DNA of 64,000 nucleotides, from assembly GCA_942491885.1 (NCBI GenBank), contig CALOCQ010000008.1, positions 806,001 through 870,000 on the forward strand. Direction: 5' to 3'. Below are positions 48,758-59,892 of this stretch, in pieces. The notes beneath the pieces were generated by a model that did not search any database, was not told where the DNA came from, and saw only the letters and a list, made by a program, of their open reading frames with translations. Within the stretch, counting starts at the first letter, position 1, and each line of letters opens with the position of its first letter. This stretch comes from CALBPI01 sp942491885 (lineage in GTDB: Bacteria > Pseudomonadota > Gammaproteobacteria > Steroidobacterales > Woeseiaceae). The position numbers and the translations under genes are program-made.

Positions 48758-50223
48758 TTACCTCTGAGGCAGATGGATGTTGAACTTGGCGCGGATCGCT
48801 GCATCAAGCACCGGGTCAAGGCTGGCACCGGGGCGGGTGGCGAGGATTTCCTCTTTGCGCGCCGTGGCCTTGGCGACCAGATCCGGCTTGCCCCGTTCGG
48901 CCCACTCTTTGGGTGATGTCCGATCGCCCATCTTGGGGTAAACGCAATCGGATTGCATCCGGCTGAGCGTTTGGTCCGTGCCCAGATAGTGGCCCGGTCC
49001 GTTCATCGTGACATCGGCCATCTGATCGAGCGCGAGCGTCTCGTCGTTGACCTCGATGCCGCGCACGCAGCGCAACGATTGTCCGATGATGTCGTCGCCC
49101 ATGATCAGGGATTCGTGACAGAAGCCCAGCAAGGACGCATGCATGCCCGCCGCCTCGTAGACCATGTTCAGACCGGCAAGCCCGGCCATGACATTCGAGC
49201 ACATCTGCTCCCATCCCGCCTGCATGTCCGGCAACTTGCTGTCTGCGATTCCGGCGGCCGCCCCGCCGGGCAGATCATAGAATCGGTGCATCTGCGCACA
49301 GCCGGCGGTGAGCAATGCCTGCTCGCCAGAGCCGCCTGTCATGGCACCCGTGCGCAAATCGAGCCCGAAAGGCCACGTCCCAAAGATCGCCGGTGCCCCC
49401 GGTTTCACGGCGTTGACATAGACCAGACCGGCCAGACACTCCGCCACGGCCTGAACGATTGCGCCTGCAATTGTCGATGGGGCCGTCGCACCGGACATGC
49501 CCGCCGAAAGGAGCAGGACCGGCATGCCGTATTTGATGCATTCTTCCATCACCAGACAGGATTCGGTGGCGAATTTCATCGGCGGGACAACGAAACAGTT
49601 GGAATTGCTGACAAAAGGCCGCTCGCGCCATTTGTCCTCGCCGCCCGCGATCATGTGGAGCATTTCCATCGCAGGTAGGCCACATGGTGCGGTTCGCTGA
49701 AGCTGGTGCCGATGTGCTTGGTCGTGCCGGAGACGCAGGCATAGATCGAGTTGTAGTCCATCTCGCAATTGTCGGTGATATCGCGGCAGACCATGGGGCG
49801 TTGTACGAAATGCAGGTTTTCGAGAACCTCACAGATGCGGGCAGCGTCGTGCAAGTCCTGCACGCCGCATTCGCGGTATTCGCGTCCGCTTGCCTCGACC
49901 AGATGCACGGCGGCGCCTGCCGTGCCATAGTGCACCCGTGCGCCGAACAACTCCATATCATGGGCCGGGTTGCGGGCATGCAGCGTCAGGCTGCGGTTCG
50001 CCTTGGCGATTGTATCCTCGATCAGTGCGCGGGGAAATCGGATGCGCCCGTCTTCGCCCAGAATGGCACCTGCGCCGGTGAGGTAAGCGACACCACTTGC
50101 CGGCGCATCCGCGAGGCCGATGGTTTCCAGCGCGTCAAGGGCTGCGGTGTGAATGCGCAAGACATCCTGCTCACTGAGCGGGTTGTATGTTCCACCGGAC
50201 ATACCGGGGCGTACGGGACGCAT
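48758..50223 (-). CDS. Trimethylamine methyltransferase (MttB) superfamily protein, non-pyrrolysine, 5' end lost, one frameshift
   Basis: About 488 residues remain. N-terminal text: RPVRPGMSGGTYNPLSEQDV. Other blocks: HYGTAGAAVHLVEASGREYR, FVSNSNCFVVPPMKFATES, KPGAPAIFGTWPFGLDLRTG, and the end DPVLDAAIRAKFNIHLPQR. The frame changes near 49675. No in-frame amber codon occurs, so this is a non-Pyl member, like glycine betaine methyltransferase, rather than true trimethylamine methyltransferase. Family members usually have 20-30 residues before RPxRPGMSGG; here the sequence switches to unrelated DNA at about 50224. The partner corrinoid protein is not in the window. Confidence 0.87.
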
Positions 50224-50232
50224 GTGGTCACG
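50216..50232. other. Probable chimeric join: Rhodobacterales mttB meets gammaproteobacterial mrp head to head
   Basis: Leftward text encodes MttB as far as RPVRPGM, and rightward text encodes Mrp from TAIKTYIEPHLGRDL. Both genes lack their 5' ends, and no intergenic DNA, promoter or mobile-element end lies between them. Codon choice and terminator style change here. Confidence 0.8.
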
Positions 50233-51298
50233 GCAACCGCCATCAAGACCTATATCGAGCCGCACCTGGGGCGCGACCTGATGTCGACCAAGCTCGCCAA
50301 GGGCATCGAAATCGAAGGCGATCAGGTCAAGGTTAAGGTCATGCTCGGCTTTCCGGCCAAGGGCGTCGTCGCTGCCATCGCCGCGGCGGTCAAGGAGAAG
50401 GTCGAGGCGGTGCCCGGTGTCGGCATGGCGCAGGTCGATGTCGAGTGGGAGGTCAAGTCGCATTCGGTGCAGAAGTCGCTGAAGCCCATCGACAACATCA
50501 AGAACATCATCGCCGTCGCCTCCGGCAAGGGCGGCGTCGGCAAGTCGACGACGGCGGTCAATCTGGCGCTGGCGCTGTCGGCGGAGGGCGCCAAGGTCGG
50601 CATCCTGGATGCGGACATCTACGGCCCGTCGCAGCCGCTCATGCTGGGCATCAACGGGAAGCCGGAGTCACGAGGCGACGGCAGATCTGGAGCCGATGAG
50701 CAGCTATCATCTGCAGGCCATGTCGATCGGCTTCCTGATCGACGAGGAGACGCCGATGATCTGGCGCGGCCCGATGGTCACCCAGGCGCTGGAGCAGCTG
50801 CTCAACGACACCAACTGGTCCGACCTCGACTACCTGGTGATCGACCTGCCGCCGGGCACCGGCGACACCCAGCTGACGCTGGCGCAGAAGGTGCCGGTCT
50901 CCGGCGCCGTCATCGTCACCACGCCGCAGGACATCGCGTTGCTGGACGCCCGCAAGGGCCTCAAGATGTTCCAGAAGGTCGAGGTGCCGGTGCTCGGCGT
51001 GGTGGAGAACATGAGCACCCACATCTGCTCCAACTGCGGCCACGAAGAACACATCTTCGGCCAGGGCGGCGGCACGGCCATGGCGGAGCAATACGGCATC
51101 GACCTGCTCGGCTCCCTGCCGCTGGACATCCACATCCGCGAGGAAACCGACAACGGCAAGCCCAGCGTCGTCGCCGACCCAGATTCCCGCATCAGCGAGA
51201 TCTATCGCGAAATCGCCCGCAAGACGGCCGCCAAACTGTCGCTGCAGGCCAAGGATTACGCCGCGAAGTTCCCCCGCATCGTCATCCAGAACAATTGA
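50224..51298 (+). CDS. mrp: Iron-sulfur cluster carrier protein Mrp/ApbC, 5' end lost, one frameshift
   Basis: About 357 residues. The MIP18/DUF59 domain comes first (KTYIEPHLGRDLMSTK, VMLGFPAKGVVAAIA). The ParA-like NTPase follows, with the deviant Walker A SGKGGVGKST (about residue 100), DADIYGPSQPLMLGI, EETPMIWRGPMVTQALEQLL, LVIDLPPGTGDTQLTLA and the cluster-binding CSNCGHEE (CxxC). The frame changes near 50670, inside GKPES-LEPMSSYH. The protein carries 4Fe-4S clusters to apoproteins. About 8-10 N-terminal residues are missing at the join; the GTG at 50224 is not the natural start. Confidence 0.9.
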
Positions 51299-51327
51299 TC
51301 CCGACCCGTTGGCGGCGAGCTGCATCG

Positions 51328-51353
51328 AACCCCGGCTTCGGCCGGGGTTTTTT
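51328..51353 (+). terminator. Rho-independent terminator after mrp
   Basis: CCCCGGC-TTCG-GCCGGGG is a perfect 7-bp stem with a TTCG tetraloop, followed by TTTTTT, 30 bp after the mrp stop. Confidence 0.92.
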
Positions 51354-51483
51354 GTTGTGGTAAGCGAGTGAGAGTTCACCCCGCCCACAGCGAGTAACCA
51401 CACAATCGTCATGTTGCGGTGCAGCACGTTGATCCATAATATGCAGAATCACTAATATTTCAAAAAGATCGAGGAATCGAAAC

Positions 51484-52083
51484 GTGCCGGGCCAAGCAGT
51501 ACGAGAGTCCATCCAGGGGCGGCCGTTCAACGACGTGTTGAATGAGCTCCATGCACACACCTTTTCCGGTTCACCGGGGGAGTCAGACCCCTTCACTCTC
51601 AGCGAGCTGGAGCGGGAGTACATCGCCTTCGCGCTGGCGCTGTACTATCAGTGCGAGCATTGCCAGGTCTACCACGAGCGCGCGGTCGAGCGCATGCGGA
51701 CCAAGGCCGGCGTGGCACCCTGGGGTTGGCGGGGGGAGTTCGTTCGGGTCATTCTGTTCCTGCGCACCAGCAAGCACAACGTGTCAGCAATGGAATGGGA
51801 GGGGTGGATGGAGTCGTGGCGCGGCTTTGCCGGGCGCGTTCATCACCGACAACCAGGCTTGGCATGCTGCGCCGCCTACGCGGTGGGTATCGCGCGTGCC
51901 GACGAGCACCTGATGGACATGGCCTTCGAATCCCTGCGAAGCCTGTATCCGGACGAGACGACCCTATTGGGCGTGATCCGCGACATCGACCGGGTGGTGG
52001 TGTTCATGAAGGCGGCCACGTCCAAGAACCGGACCGATCCCATCGTCCGCCGACAACTGGCCACCCAGGGCATCAGCGTCTGA
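51484..52083 (+). CDS. AhpD/carboxymuconolactone decarboxylase-like protein
   Basis: 199 residues from a GTG start. The region ALALYYQCEHCQVYHERAV (about 51-69) has the CxxCxxxH redox motif of AhpD-like alkylhydroperoxidases, on an all-helical fold. The rest (GWRGEFVRVILFLRTSK, YAVGIARADEHLMDMAF) fits the same fold but is not close to a named subfamily. It may be a thiol peroxidase or an unassigned decarboxylase relative. It stands alone after a strong terminator. Confidence 0.65.
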   Translation: MPGQAVRESIQGRPFNDVLNELHAHTFSGSPGESDPFTLSELEREYIAFALALYYQCEHCQVYHERAVERMRTKAGVAPWGWRGEFVRVILFLRTSKHNVSAMEWEGWMESWRGFAGRVHHRQPGLACCAAYAVGIARADEHLMDMAFESLRSLYPDETTLLGVIRDIDRVVVFMKAATSKNRTDPIVRRQLATQGISV

Positions 52084-52185
52084 CCGCTGAGGCGATTGCC
52101 TGAGAAGGGCCTACCACCGCTGGCGTTTCGAGCACAATTGGTCCGCTGTGCGGACCCTCTCCCCATGGATGCGATCTGCCGAATC

Positions 52186-54420
<2,235 letters not shown>

Positions 54421-55420
54421 GGCTACCGCGTTAGACGTGCATTGGGGAATCCGATTAGGTCGTCTCCCAGCGCTGGTGATGTGCGGTTCACTCAGTGGCT
54501 GGCATCTAGAATAGGAAGAGCAGTTGAACGGCCGTAGCGCCGTTCACCCTAAGGGCCGACTGCGGCCGGTCGTCAAACTCGACGCGAGGGGTGGGTGTCG
54601 ACCGGGAACTGCCATCAGCTCTGTGAATAATGACGGCGGTAGGTAGTCCACCCCACGGCGGACATTGCGAAAGCCAATTCCGGCAACGTGGAAGTTGGAA
54701 TTGGCTCCACCCGCAGACCGCCCGCCTGGGACGATGTGCCTGAGCCGATGCCGGACTGATACCTCGTTGGCCAGCTTGAGCCCGACTTCGAGTTTGACCA
54801 GCGCGGTGACTGGCGGCCGCCGTCTCTCGCAGGCGGGAGCAGCGGACCTTGTGCTCCGCCTGTCCGCTGGGCCCCGGATTCTGGCCCCGGCACTTTGGGG
54901 ACGCGCGCGCTTGCATCGCTGACGACCTCCATCGGCCCCACCGCTGCGTGTTGACGGCGCATTCCGTCCCCGATAACCTCCGGCCTCGGGCCAATCTGGA
55001 CGCTCAGGGTGGCTTGGATTTCCTACATGGAGGAGCGCGATGATCCACTCCAGGGCGATAATGTCGACGATCCAAATGTCGCTCTCGGGCATGCTTGGGC
55101 TCTCGTTTGGCCTGCCCGCCCGTCGCGAGGTGCGTTGGCCCTCGGCAACAGGGCGGCCGTTCCCGGCACAACAGCGCGCCGCTCAGCCGTGCTGCTGATC
55201 TCTGCCCTATGGCTTCGCCGACCGATCGCTTGGGCTTGCCAGTCGTCGGGCCCCGACGGGATGCGCGCGGCACCTGTTCAGGGCGTCGGCGCTAAACACG
55301 ACAGTAGGCACCGACTTGGAAAACAGGCGGCGCGGACGACGTTTCTCGGCGCGGGCTGTCTTCCGCCGATATCATAAACAGGGCGCGGCCGCTTCTCGCC
55401 GCCCGACGGGAGCAGACAGG
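54421..55420. other. 1-kb region without a recognisable gene
   Basis: Between recD2 and the TAXI gene. The longest minus-strand frame (54544-55092, 182 codons) begins MPESDIWIVDIIALEWIIAL, then turns Arg/Gly/Ser-rich with no known motif. Overlapping frames of similar size on both strands suggest chance openness in GC-rich DNA. It may be a decayed element or unstudied gene. Confidence 0.45.
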
Positions 55421-56335
55421 ATGAACACCGACACGACGAACCAACCACCGCGATCGCTTGTCCGGCGGGCCGCCGCGGCAGCGCTGCTGGCCCTCGTATG
55501 CTGGCTGCCGCATACGCCGATGCGAGCCGCGGATGTGGGGCTGACCATCGCCACGGGATCGCCCGGGCGAGCCTACTATGGGATGGGCGAGCGGCTGCGG
55601 GAGGTGGGGCGCGAGCGCGGGCTGGCCGTTGAGGTGGTGGCAACCGACGGCTCGCTGGAGAACCTGACCCGGCTTGCCGATGCGGGGGACCCGGTGAACG
55701 TGGCGTTGACGCAGTCCGATGTGTTGCATCAGTTCATGGCCGATCACCCCGGTTTTGGTGTCGCGGTAAAGGTGTTGGAGTCCATCGGGCTCGAGTGCGT
55801 CTTTGCCATTGCGCGGGCGGACGGTGCCATCGACAGCTTTCGCGCCTGGCAGGAAGCCGAGTCGCCGAAGGTGGCGTTGCCGGCGCCGGACAGCGGCGTG
55901 GCCGTCACGCACGCAATCATGGCTGGTTTGATTCCGGAACTGGCGGGCGATCAGCCGGTGTACCTGGACGCGGACGCGGCCATCGATGCGTTGAGTGCGG
56001 AGGCGGGTGGCGCGGTCGACGTCGTGTTCAGCGTGCATCGGGCCAAGTTCCGTGGCCCGGAGCTTCAGGCGGCGCTGGAGCAGCCCGATCGCTTTCGGAT
56101 CATCCCCATCGCGGACAAGCGCCTGGAGCTGGAGTTCGCCGACGGTACGCCGGTGTATCAACAGATGGATCTGCCTCTAGTGCGCGGCAGTGCCGCGGGC
56201 AACGTCAGCGTCGAGACCCTGTGCACCAAGGGGCTGCTGGTGGCGGCGCCCGCGAAGCTCGGCGACGCGGCGCAAGCGGCGCTCCAGCAGATCATCGATT
56301 ACGACTGGATGCGCGTGTATCCGCAACCGCGCTGA
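55421..56335 (+). CDS. TAXI-family TRAP transporter solute-binding protein
   Basis: 304 residues. A signal peptide (SLVRRAAAAALLALVCWLP, cleaved after MRA) is followed by LTIATGSPGRAYYGMGERL, the TAXI domain N-terminal signature. Later come NVALTQSDVLHQFMAD, PDSGVAVTHAIMAGLIPEL and AVDVVFSVHRAKFRGPELQA. It captures a periplasmic solute, often glutamate or another organic acid, for a DctQM-type transporter. No membrane subunit is encoded nearby. A GGAG lies 10 bp before the ATG at 55421. Confidence 0.85.
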   Translation: MNTDTTNQPPRSLVRRAAAAALLALVCWLPHTPMRAADVGLTIATGSPGRAYYGMGERLREVGRERGLAVEVVATDGSLENLTRLADAGDPVNVALTQSDVLHQFMADHPGFGVAVKVLESIGLECVFAIARADGAIDSFRAWQEAESPKVALPAPDSGVAVTHAIMAGLIPELAGDQPVYLDADAAIDALSAEAGGAVDVVFSVHRAKFRGPELQAALEQPDRFRIIPIADKRLELEFADGTPVYQQMDLPLVRGSAAGNVSVETLCTKGLLVAAPAKLGDAAQAALQQIIDYDWMRVYPQPR

Positions 56336-56589
56336 CCCGGTGGCCGATTGCGCGCGCGCCATCGACCGTGCTCATGGCGTGCCGATTCCCTGCGGGACCA
56401 CGGGCTTCTGACAGGGTGGGGAAGCATTCGGTTGGTGTGCCACGTCCCGGCCGCGTTGCGTGCCGGAGGACCGTTGTTGCGCGGATCTCCGGACCGGCGT
56501 CTTTGCGGCTCCTTTCCTGACGCAAGGCATCTGTCTGCGTGACCAGGCGCCTCGGTCGGATGCCGAAACTCGAATCAGGCGTTAGCCTA

Positions 56590-57031
56590 GGCTGCTGATC
56601 GGCTCGCGCTTGATGACGACGTCACCACCCGGCTGATCCGCCGACTGATTCGGGCGGCTGGGCCTTCGAGCCGGCCGAGGATGCCGGTGATGTCCCGGAA
56701 ACCGTGCGCTTTCGCCCCGCCGCTGAACTGACACCAGAGGCCGTCGCCGCCACCGCTAACGCTGCCATTGCGCGTTGGCTCCGAACTCGCCCGTGCGTGA
56801 GGCTGCCACCGCCCATCGGCGTGTCGTGGCTGACGAGCCGAGCGCACCCGCCGAAGTCCCCTCACGACCTGCTGCGCCGACCTTGAACGCCCAATCCCCG
56901 GCTCTCTCCCACTGGGCTATGCTGCTAGCGCGGCTGTTCGAATACTTGGCTAGTTCAGCTGTCCCAACTGCGGCGCGGAGATGGACATGATCGTGTTTAT
57001 CAGCGATGTCGCTCGGATGAGCGCCTACTAG
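56590..57031 (+). pseudogene. Remnant of an IS91-family (Y2/HUH) transposase
   Basis: Degraded pieces in two or three frames match the C-terminal half of IS91-type transposases. VRFRPAAELTPEAVAAT lies near 56700. LAPNSPVREAATAHRR comes near 56775, then SHWAMLLARLFEYLA near 56910, and the zinc-finger tail CPNCGAEMDMIVFISDV ends in TAG at 57029. The catalytic Tyr region and the middle are missing. The remnant abuts a truncated Nramp-like gene, so the element probably inserted into or deleted part of it. Confidence 0.7.
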
Positions 57032-57276
57032 ACCACATCGGTTTGCTGGGACGGCAGGAGATCGAACGTCGTGTAATCCGCGTTCGGCAGCGTGGCAACG
57101 GCGGCGACAAGCGTCGAGACGGCCAGCAGCGCCATGACCACCGTCATCGACGCGTCGAGCAGTCGATAGCGACCGAGCCAGAGCATCAGCACCGCCGCCA
57201 GGCAGATTGCTCCTCCCGTGAGCGCGAGCGGCAGGTGGATTCCGAAGGCGATGTTCACGAGGTAGGCAGTGAACAT
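57028..57276 (-). pseudogene. Fragment of an Nramp-like divalent metal transporter
   Basis: 82 residues with two or three helices: NIAFGIHLPLALTGGAICLA then AVLMLWLGRYRLLDASMTVV and MALLAVSTLVAAVATLP. The G(R)YRLLD-x4-V-x4-LxxSTLVA pattern is the centre of Nramp-type transporters, which have about 400 residues. Both ends are missing. The coding text stops at the edge of the IS91 remnant. Family assignment is from pattern memory and is moderate. Confidence 0.45.
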
Positions 57277-57298
57277 GACCGTGCCTTCAGCGGGCCTA

Positions 57299-58165
57299 TC
57301 AGTGCGCCGATGCATCGGGAACAGTGCCTCCCTGCTCCGCACGCTTCAAATCGCTGCCGTTATTGCTGCCGAGATCGGCATTCAGGTACGCCGGGACCAT
57401 GGGCAACTGCACGTCCCAGCCATTGGTATCATCGATGCCGACCTTCGCCTGCTTCAGCGATAGGTCCAGCACATGCCCGCCGTCGCCGCGGTCCGCGGAC
57501 AGAAAGTGCAGATGCAGGCCAGCCACGTTGACGCCATTCATGAAGGCGGGGCACCAGAACCCCATCAGTGTGCCTTCGACCTCTTTGCGTTCGAAAACGG
57601 CTTGCTGTCGCGTCACTTCCACCAGTGGCGGGTAGGGTCTCTGCTGGCGCGCGACACTGCGATACCTGATGTTCGCAAAGCGACCATCCACCCGCACGGC
57701 ATAGGCAATGTTCCTGCTCGGCAGTTGACCTTCGAGCCATTGCGAGAACGCCGAGAAGTCCTCCAACCCTGGCGCATCGAGCATGCGATCGGGCACAAAA
57801 TGCGTGACCGCCATGAACGGAGTGCCGGCAGACGGCGGCATGACGTTGATTGAACCATCGACAGTCGCCTGATAGACGATGCCATCGAGCACCATCATCT
57901 CTCCATCCGCGGCATCAAAGGTTCCAAGTCCGAAGCCGCCGCGGTCCAGCACGTCTTCCACGGTCGCCACGCTGTCGAGGATGCCGTTCAGCAGGGCGTC
58001 TAGCGTCGATACCTGATACAAGACGTCTCGGTTGTGCTGAGTCTGCGCGGAGGCCTCTGCGCAGAGCGCAACGAGCATCAACATGCCAGTCACCAGCGCG
58101 CGCAGAGACTTGCACCGGGTCGAATGACCGAAACCACCTCGCACCCAACCGGCGGGATGCATCAT
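57299..58165 (-). CDS. budA: Exported alpha-acetolactate decarboxylase
   Basis: 288 residues. A signal peptide (CKSLRALVTGMLMLVALCAE, likely cut after ASA) precedes the decarboxylase domain: LYQVSTLDALLNGILDSVAT, FGLGTFDAADGEMMVLDG, YQATVDGSINVMP. The zinc ligands are HLHFLSADRGDGGH (His-x-His-x10-His). The enzyme turns acetolactate into acetoin. Cytoplasmic forms have about 240-260 residues; the extra 40 here is the export signal. The start overlaps the stop of the SGNH gene (ATGA), so the two are translated together. No acetolactate synthase is nearby. Confidence 0.9.
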   Translation of the reverse strand: MMHPAGWVRGGFGHSTRCKSLRALVTGMLMLVALCAEASAQTQHNRDVLYQVSTLDALLNGILDSVATVEDVLDRGGFGLGTFDAADGEMMVLDGIVYQATVDGSINVMPPSAGTPFMAVTHFVPDRMLDAPGLEDFSAFSQWLEGQLPSRNIAYAVRVDGRFANIRYRSVARQQRPYPPLVEVTRQQAVFERKEVEGTLMGFWCPAFMNGVNVAGLHLHFLSADRGDGGHVLDLSLKQAKVGIDDTNGWDVQLPMVPAYLNADLGSNNGSDLKRAEQGGTVPDASAH

Positions 58166-58803
58166 GCAAAGATCTCCTGCACGGTGTCAGCGATCGCCAG
58201 CCCCAGCGCATGCTGCTGTTCCGCATCGAGATGCACACCATCGACAGGGCTGCAGCAAACATAAGTGCCAGCGTTGAGCAGATGGCAGCCGAGCAGCGCC
58301 GCGATCTGGGTGTAAAAGACATGCAGGCGCTGAGATTTCTCGACACCGCCGGCAAACATATCCGAGAACAGCTTCAGCGGCCCGATCGGGCAGGGGCACA
58401 CCAGCAGCACCTGCGGCCTGATGCCGTTCTGCCCGCGCAGGTCGGCGGAGACCAGTTTGACGAGCTGCCCGGCACCGGCCGCGATGTCATGCGCCCCAAG
58501 CCCGAATCTGGATTTCAAGTCATTGGTGCCGAGCATGATGATCACCAGATCCAGCGGCGCATGACTCTCCAGACAGGCTAACAGGTAGGTGCGGCCATTC
58601 TTGTGCGCACCGTCGATGGGATCATCGAACACCGTCGTGCATCCGTTCAGGCCTTCCGCGATTACGCAGAAATCCGGGCCGAGCTTGTCGCGCAGCACGG
58701 ACGGCCATCGGTCGTTCGGAAGGTGTCGGGTGGCACTGGTGACGGTCGCCATGGGGGTCATTCCCCAGGTGTTCGAATCGCCGTAGCAGAGGATACTTTT
58801 CAC
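58162..58803 (-). CDS. SGNH/GDSL-family hydrolase
   Basis: 213 residues from a GTG start (VKSILCYGDSNTWG), which places the nucleophile motif GDSN at residues 8-11 as in GDSL arylesterase relatives. Block III is IMLGTNDLK (the Asn), and the catalytic Asp-x-x-His is DGVHLD near residue 190. No signal peptide, so it is probably cytoplasmic, unlike its coupled partner. Substrates of the group are esters of short acids; the physiological one is unknown. Confidence 0.87.
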   Translation of the reverse strand: MKSILCYGDSNTWGMTPMATVTSATRHLPNDRWPSVLRDKLGPDFCVIAEGLNGCTTVFDDPIDGAHKNGRTYLLACLESHAPLDLVIIMLGTNDLKSRFGLGAHDIAAGAGQLVKLVSADLRGQNGIRPQVLLVCPCPIGPLKLFSDMFAGGVEKSQRLHVFYTQIAALLGCHLLNAGTYVCCSPVDGVHLDAEQQHALGLAIADTVQEIFA

Positions 58804-58907
58804 GGTGGCTGGTCTTGCCGTTATTGAATCAACGTAGCGAAGCGCGCATCCGATGCTATGATTCGGGGCCATTGAAATCTACACCCAATTGGGGATTTGG
58901 GGGCAAC

Positions 58908-59840
58908 ATGCGCTGGAAAACGGGACGACGCAGTTCTAACGTCGAAGACCGCCGCGGCGGGGGCAGTGGCGGGCAGATGCCGACAGGCGGCATCGGCGGT
59001 CGTCGCATGCCGATGCGCCGGCGCACGGTGGCGAGCGGTGGGCTCGGTCTCGTCGTGGTGGTCGTGCTGGGCCTGATTTTTGGCGTCGACCCGAGCGTGT
59101 TGATTGGGCTGACTGGCCAACTGGCGCCGCAATCGGATCAGGGCATGCCGCCGCCGCAGCTCCCGGGCCAATCACCGGGTCTAGCTAGTGGACGCCAAGA
59201 CGAACTGGCCCAGTTCGTCTCCGTGGTGCTGGCGGACACCGAGGACACCTGGAATACGATCTTCCGCCAGGGCGGCGCTGACTATCGCGAGCCGAAACTG
59301 GTGTTGTTCACCGACTACGTCCGCTCCGCCTGCGGGCTCACGGACTCCGCGGTCGGACCCTTCTATTGCCCTGCCGATCAGAAGGTCTACATCGACCTGT
59401 CCTTCTACGACGAGCTGCAGAACAAATACCGCGCCCCGGGGGACTTTGCCCAGGCCTATGTCATCGCCCACGAGGTCGGCCATCACGTGCAGAACCTGCT
59501 CGGCATCTCGAGCCAGGTGACCCAGGCCCAACGCGCCGCCGGCAAGCGCGAGTCCAATCGCCTGTCGGTGATGCTGGAGTTACAGGCGGACTGCCTGGCG
59601 GGCGTTTGGGCGCACCACGCCCACGATGAGCGCAACATCCTGGAGCAGGGCGATATCGAGGAGGCCATGAACGCCGCCGCTCAGATCGGCGACGACCGCA
59701 TGCAGCGGCGCTCCAGCGGCTTCGTGATGCCGGACAGCTTCACCCACGGCAGCTCCGAGCAGCGCGCGCGCTGGTTCCGCACCGGGCTCGCCAGCGGCGA
59801 TGTGCAGAGCTGCAATACCTTCGACGCGGCGAGCCTCTGA
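58908..59840 (+). CDS. Neutral zinc metallopeptidase (YpfJ family)
   Basis: 310 residues. A basic N-terminus (MRWKTGRRSSNVEDRRGGG) is followed by a membrane helix (GGLGLVVVVVLGLIFGVDP), a Pro/Gln-rich linker and the peptidase domain. Zinc and catalytic residues are in AYVIAHEVGHHVQN (HEVGHH), with the third ligand expected in LELQADCLAG. FYCPADQKVYIDLSFYDEL and SFTHGSSEQRARWFRTGL are family blocks. It is a membrane-anchored putative protease of unknown substrate. Confidence 0.9.
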   Translation: MRWKTGRRSSNVEDRRGGGSGGQMPTGGIGGRRMPMRRRTVASGGLGLVVVVVLGLIFGVDPSVLIGLTGQLAPQSDQGMPPPQLPGQSPGLASGRQDELAQFVSVVLADTEDTWNTIFRQGGADYREPKLVLFTDYVRSACGLTDSAVGPFYCPADQKVYIDLSFYDELQNKYRAPGDFAQAYVIAHEVGHHVQNLLGISSQVTQAQRAAGKRESNRLSVMLELQADCLAGVWAHHAHDERNILEQGDIEEAMNAAAQIGDDRMQRRSSGFVMPDSFTHGSSEQRARWFRTGLASGDVQSCNTFDAASL

Positions 59841-59892
59841 GCCTTTGAATACGCCTTCGAGGCAGCCGTTTGTCACAGCCCGCCGGGCGTGG

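Noticed and set aside
48758..50223. Pyrrolysine-containing trimethylamine methyltransferase
   Set aside because: No in-frame TAG is present and no pyl genes are seen, so the non-Pyl group is the right call.
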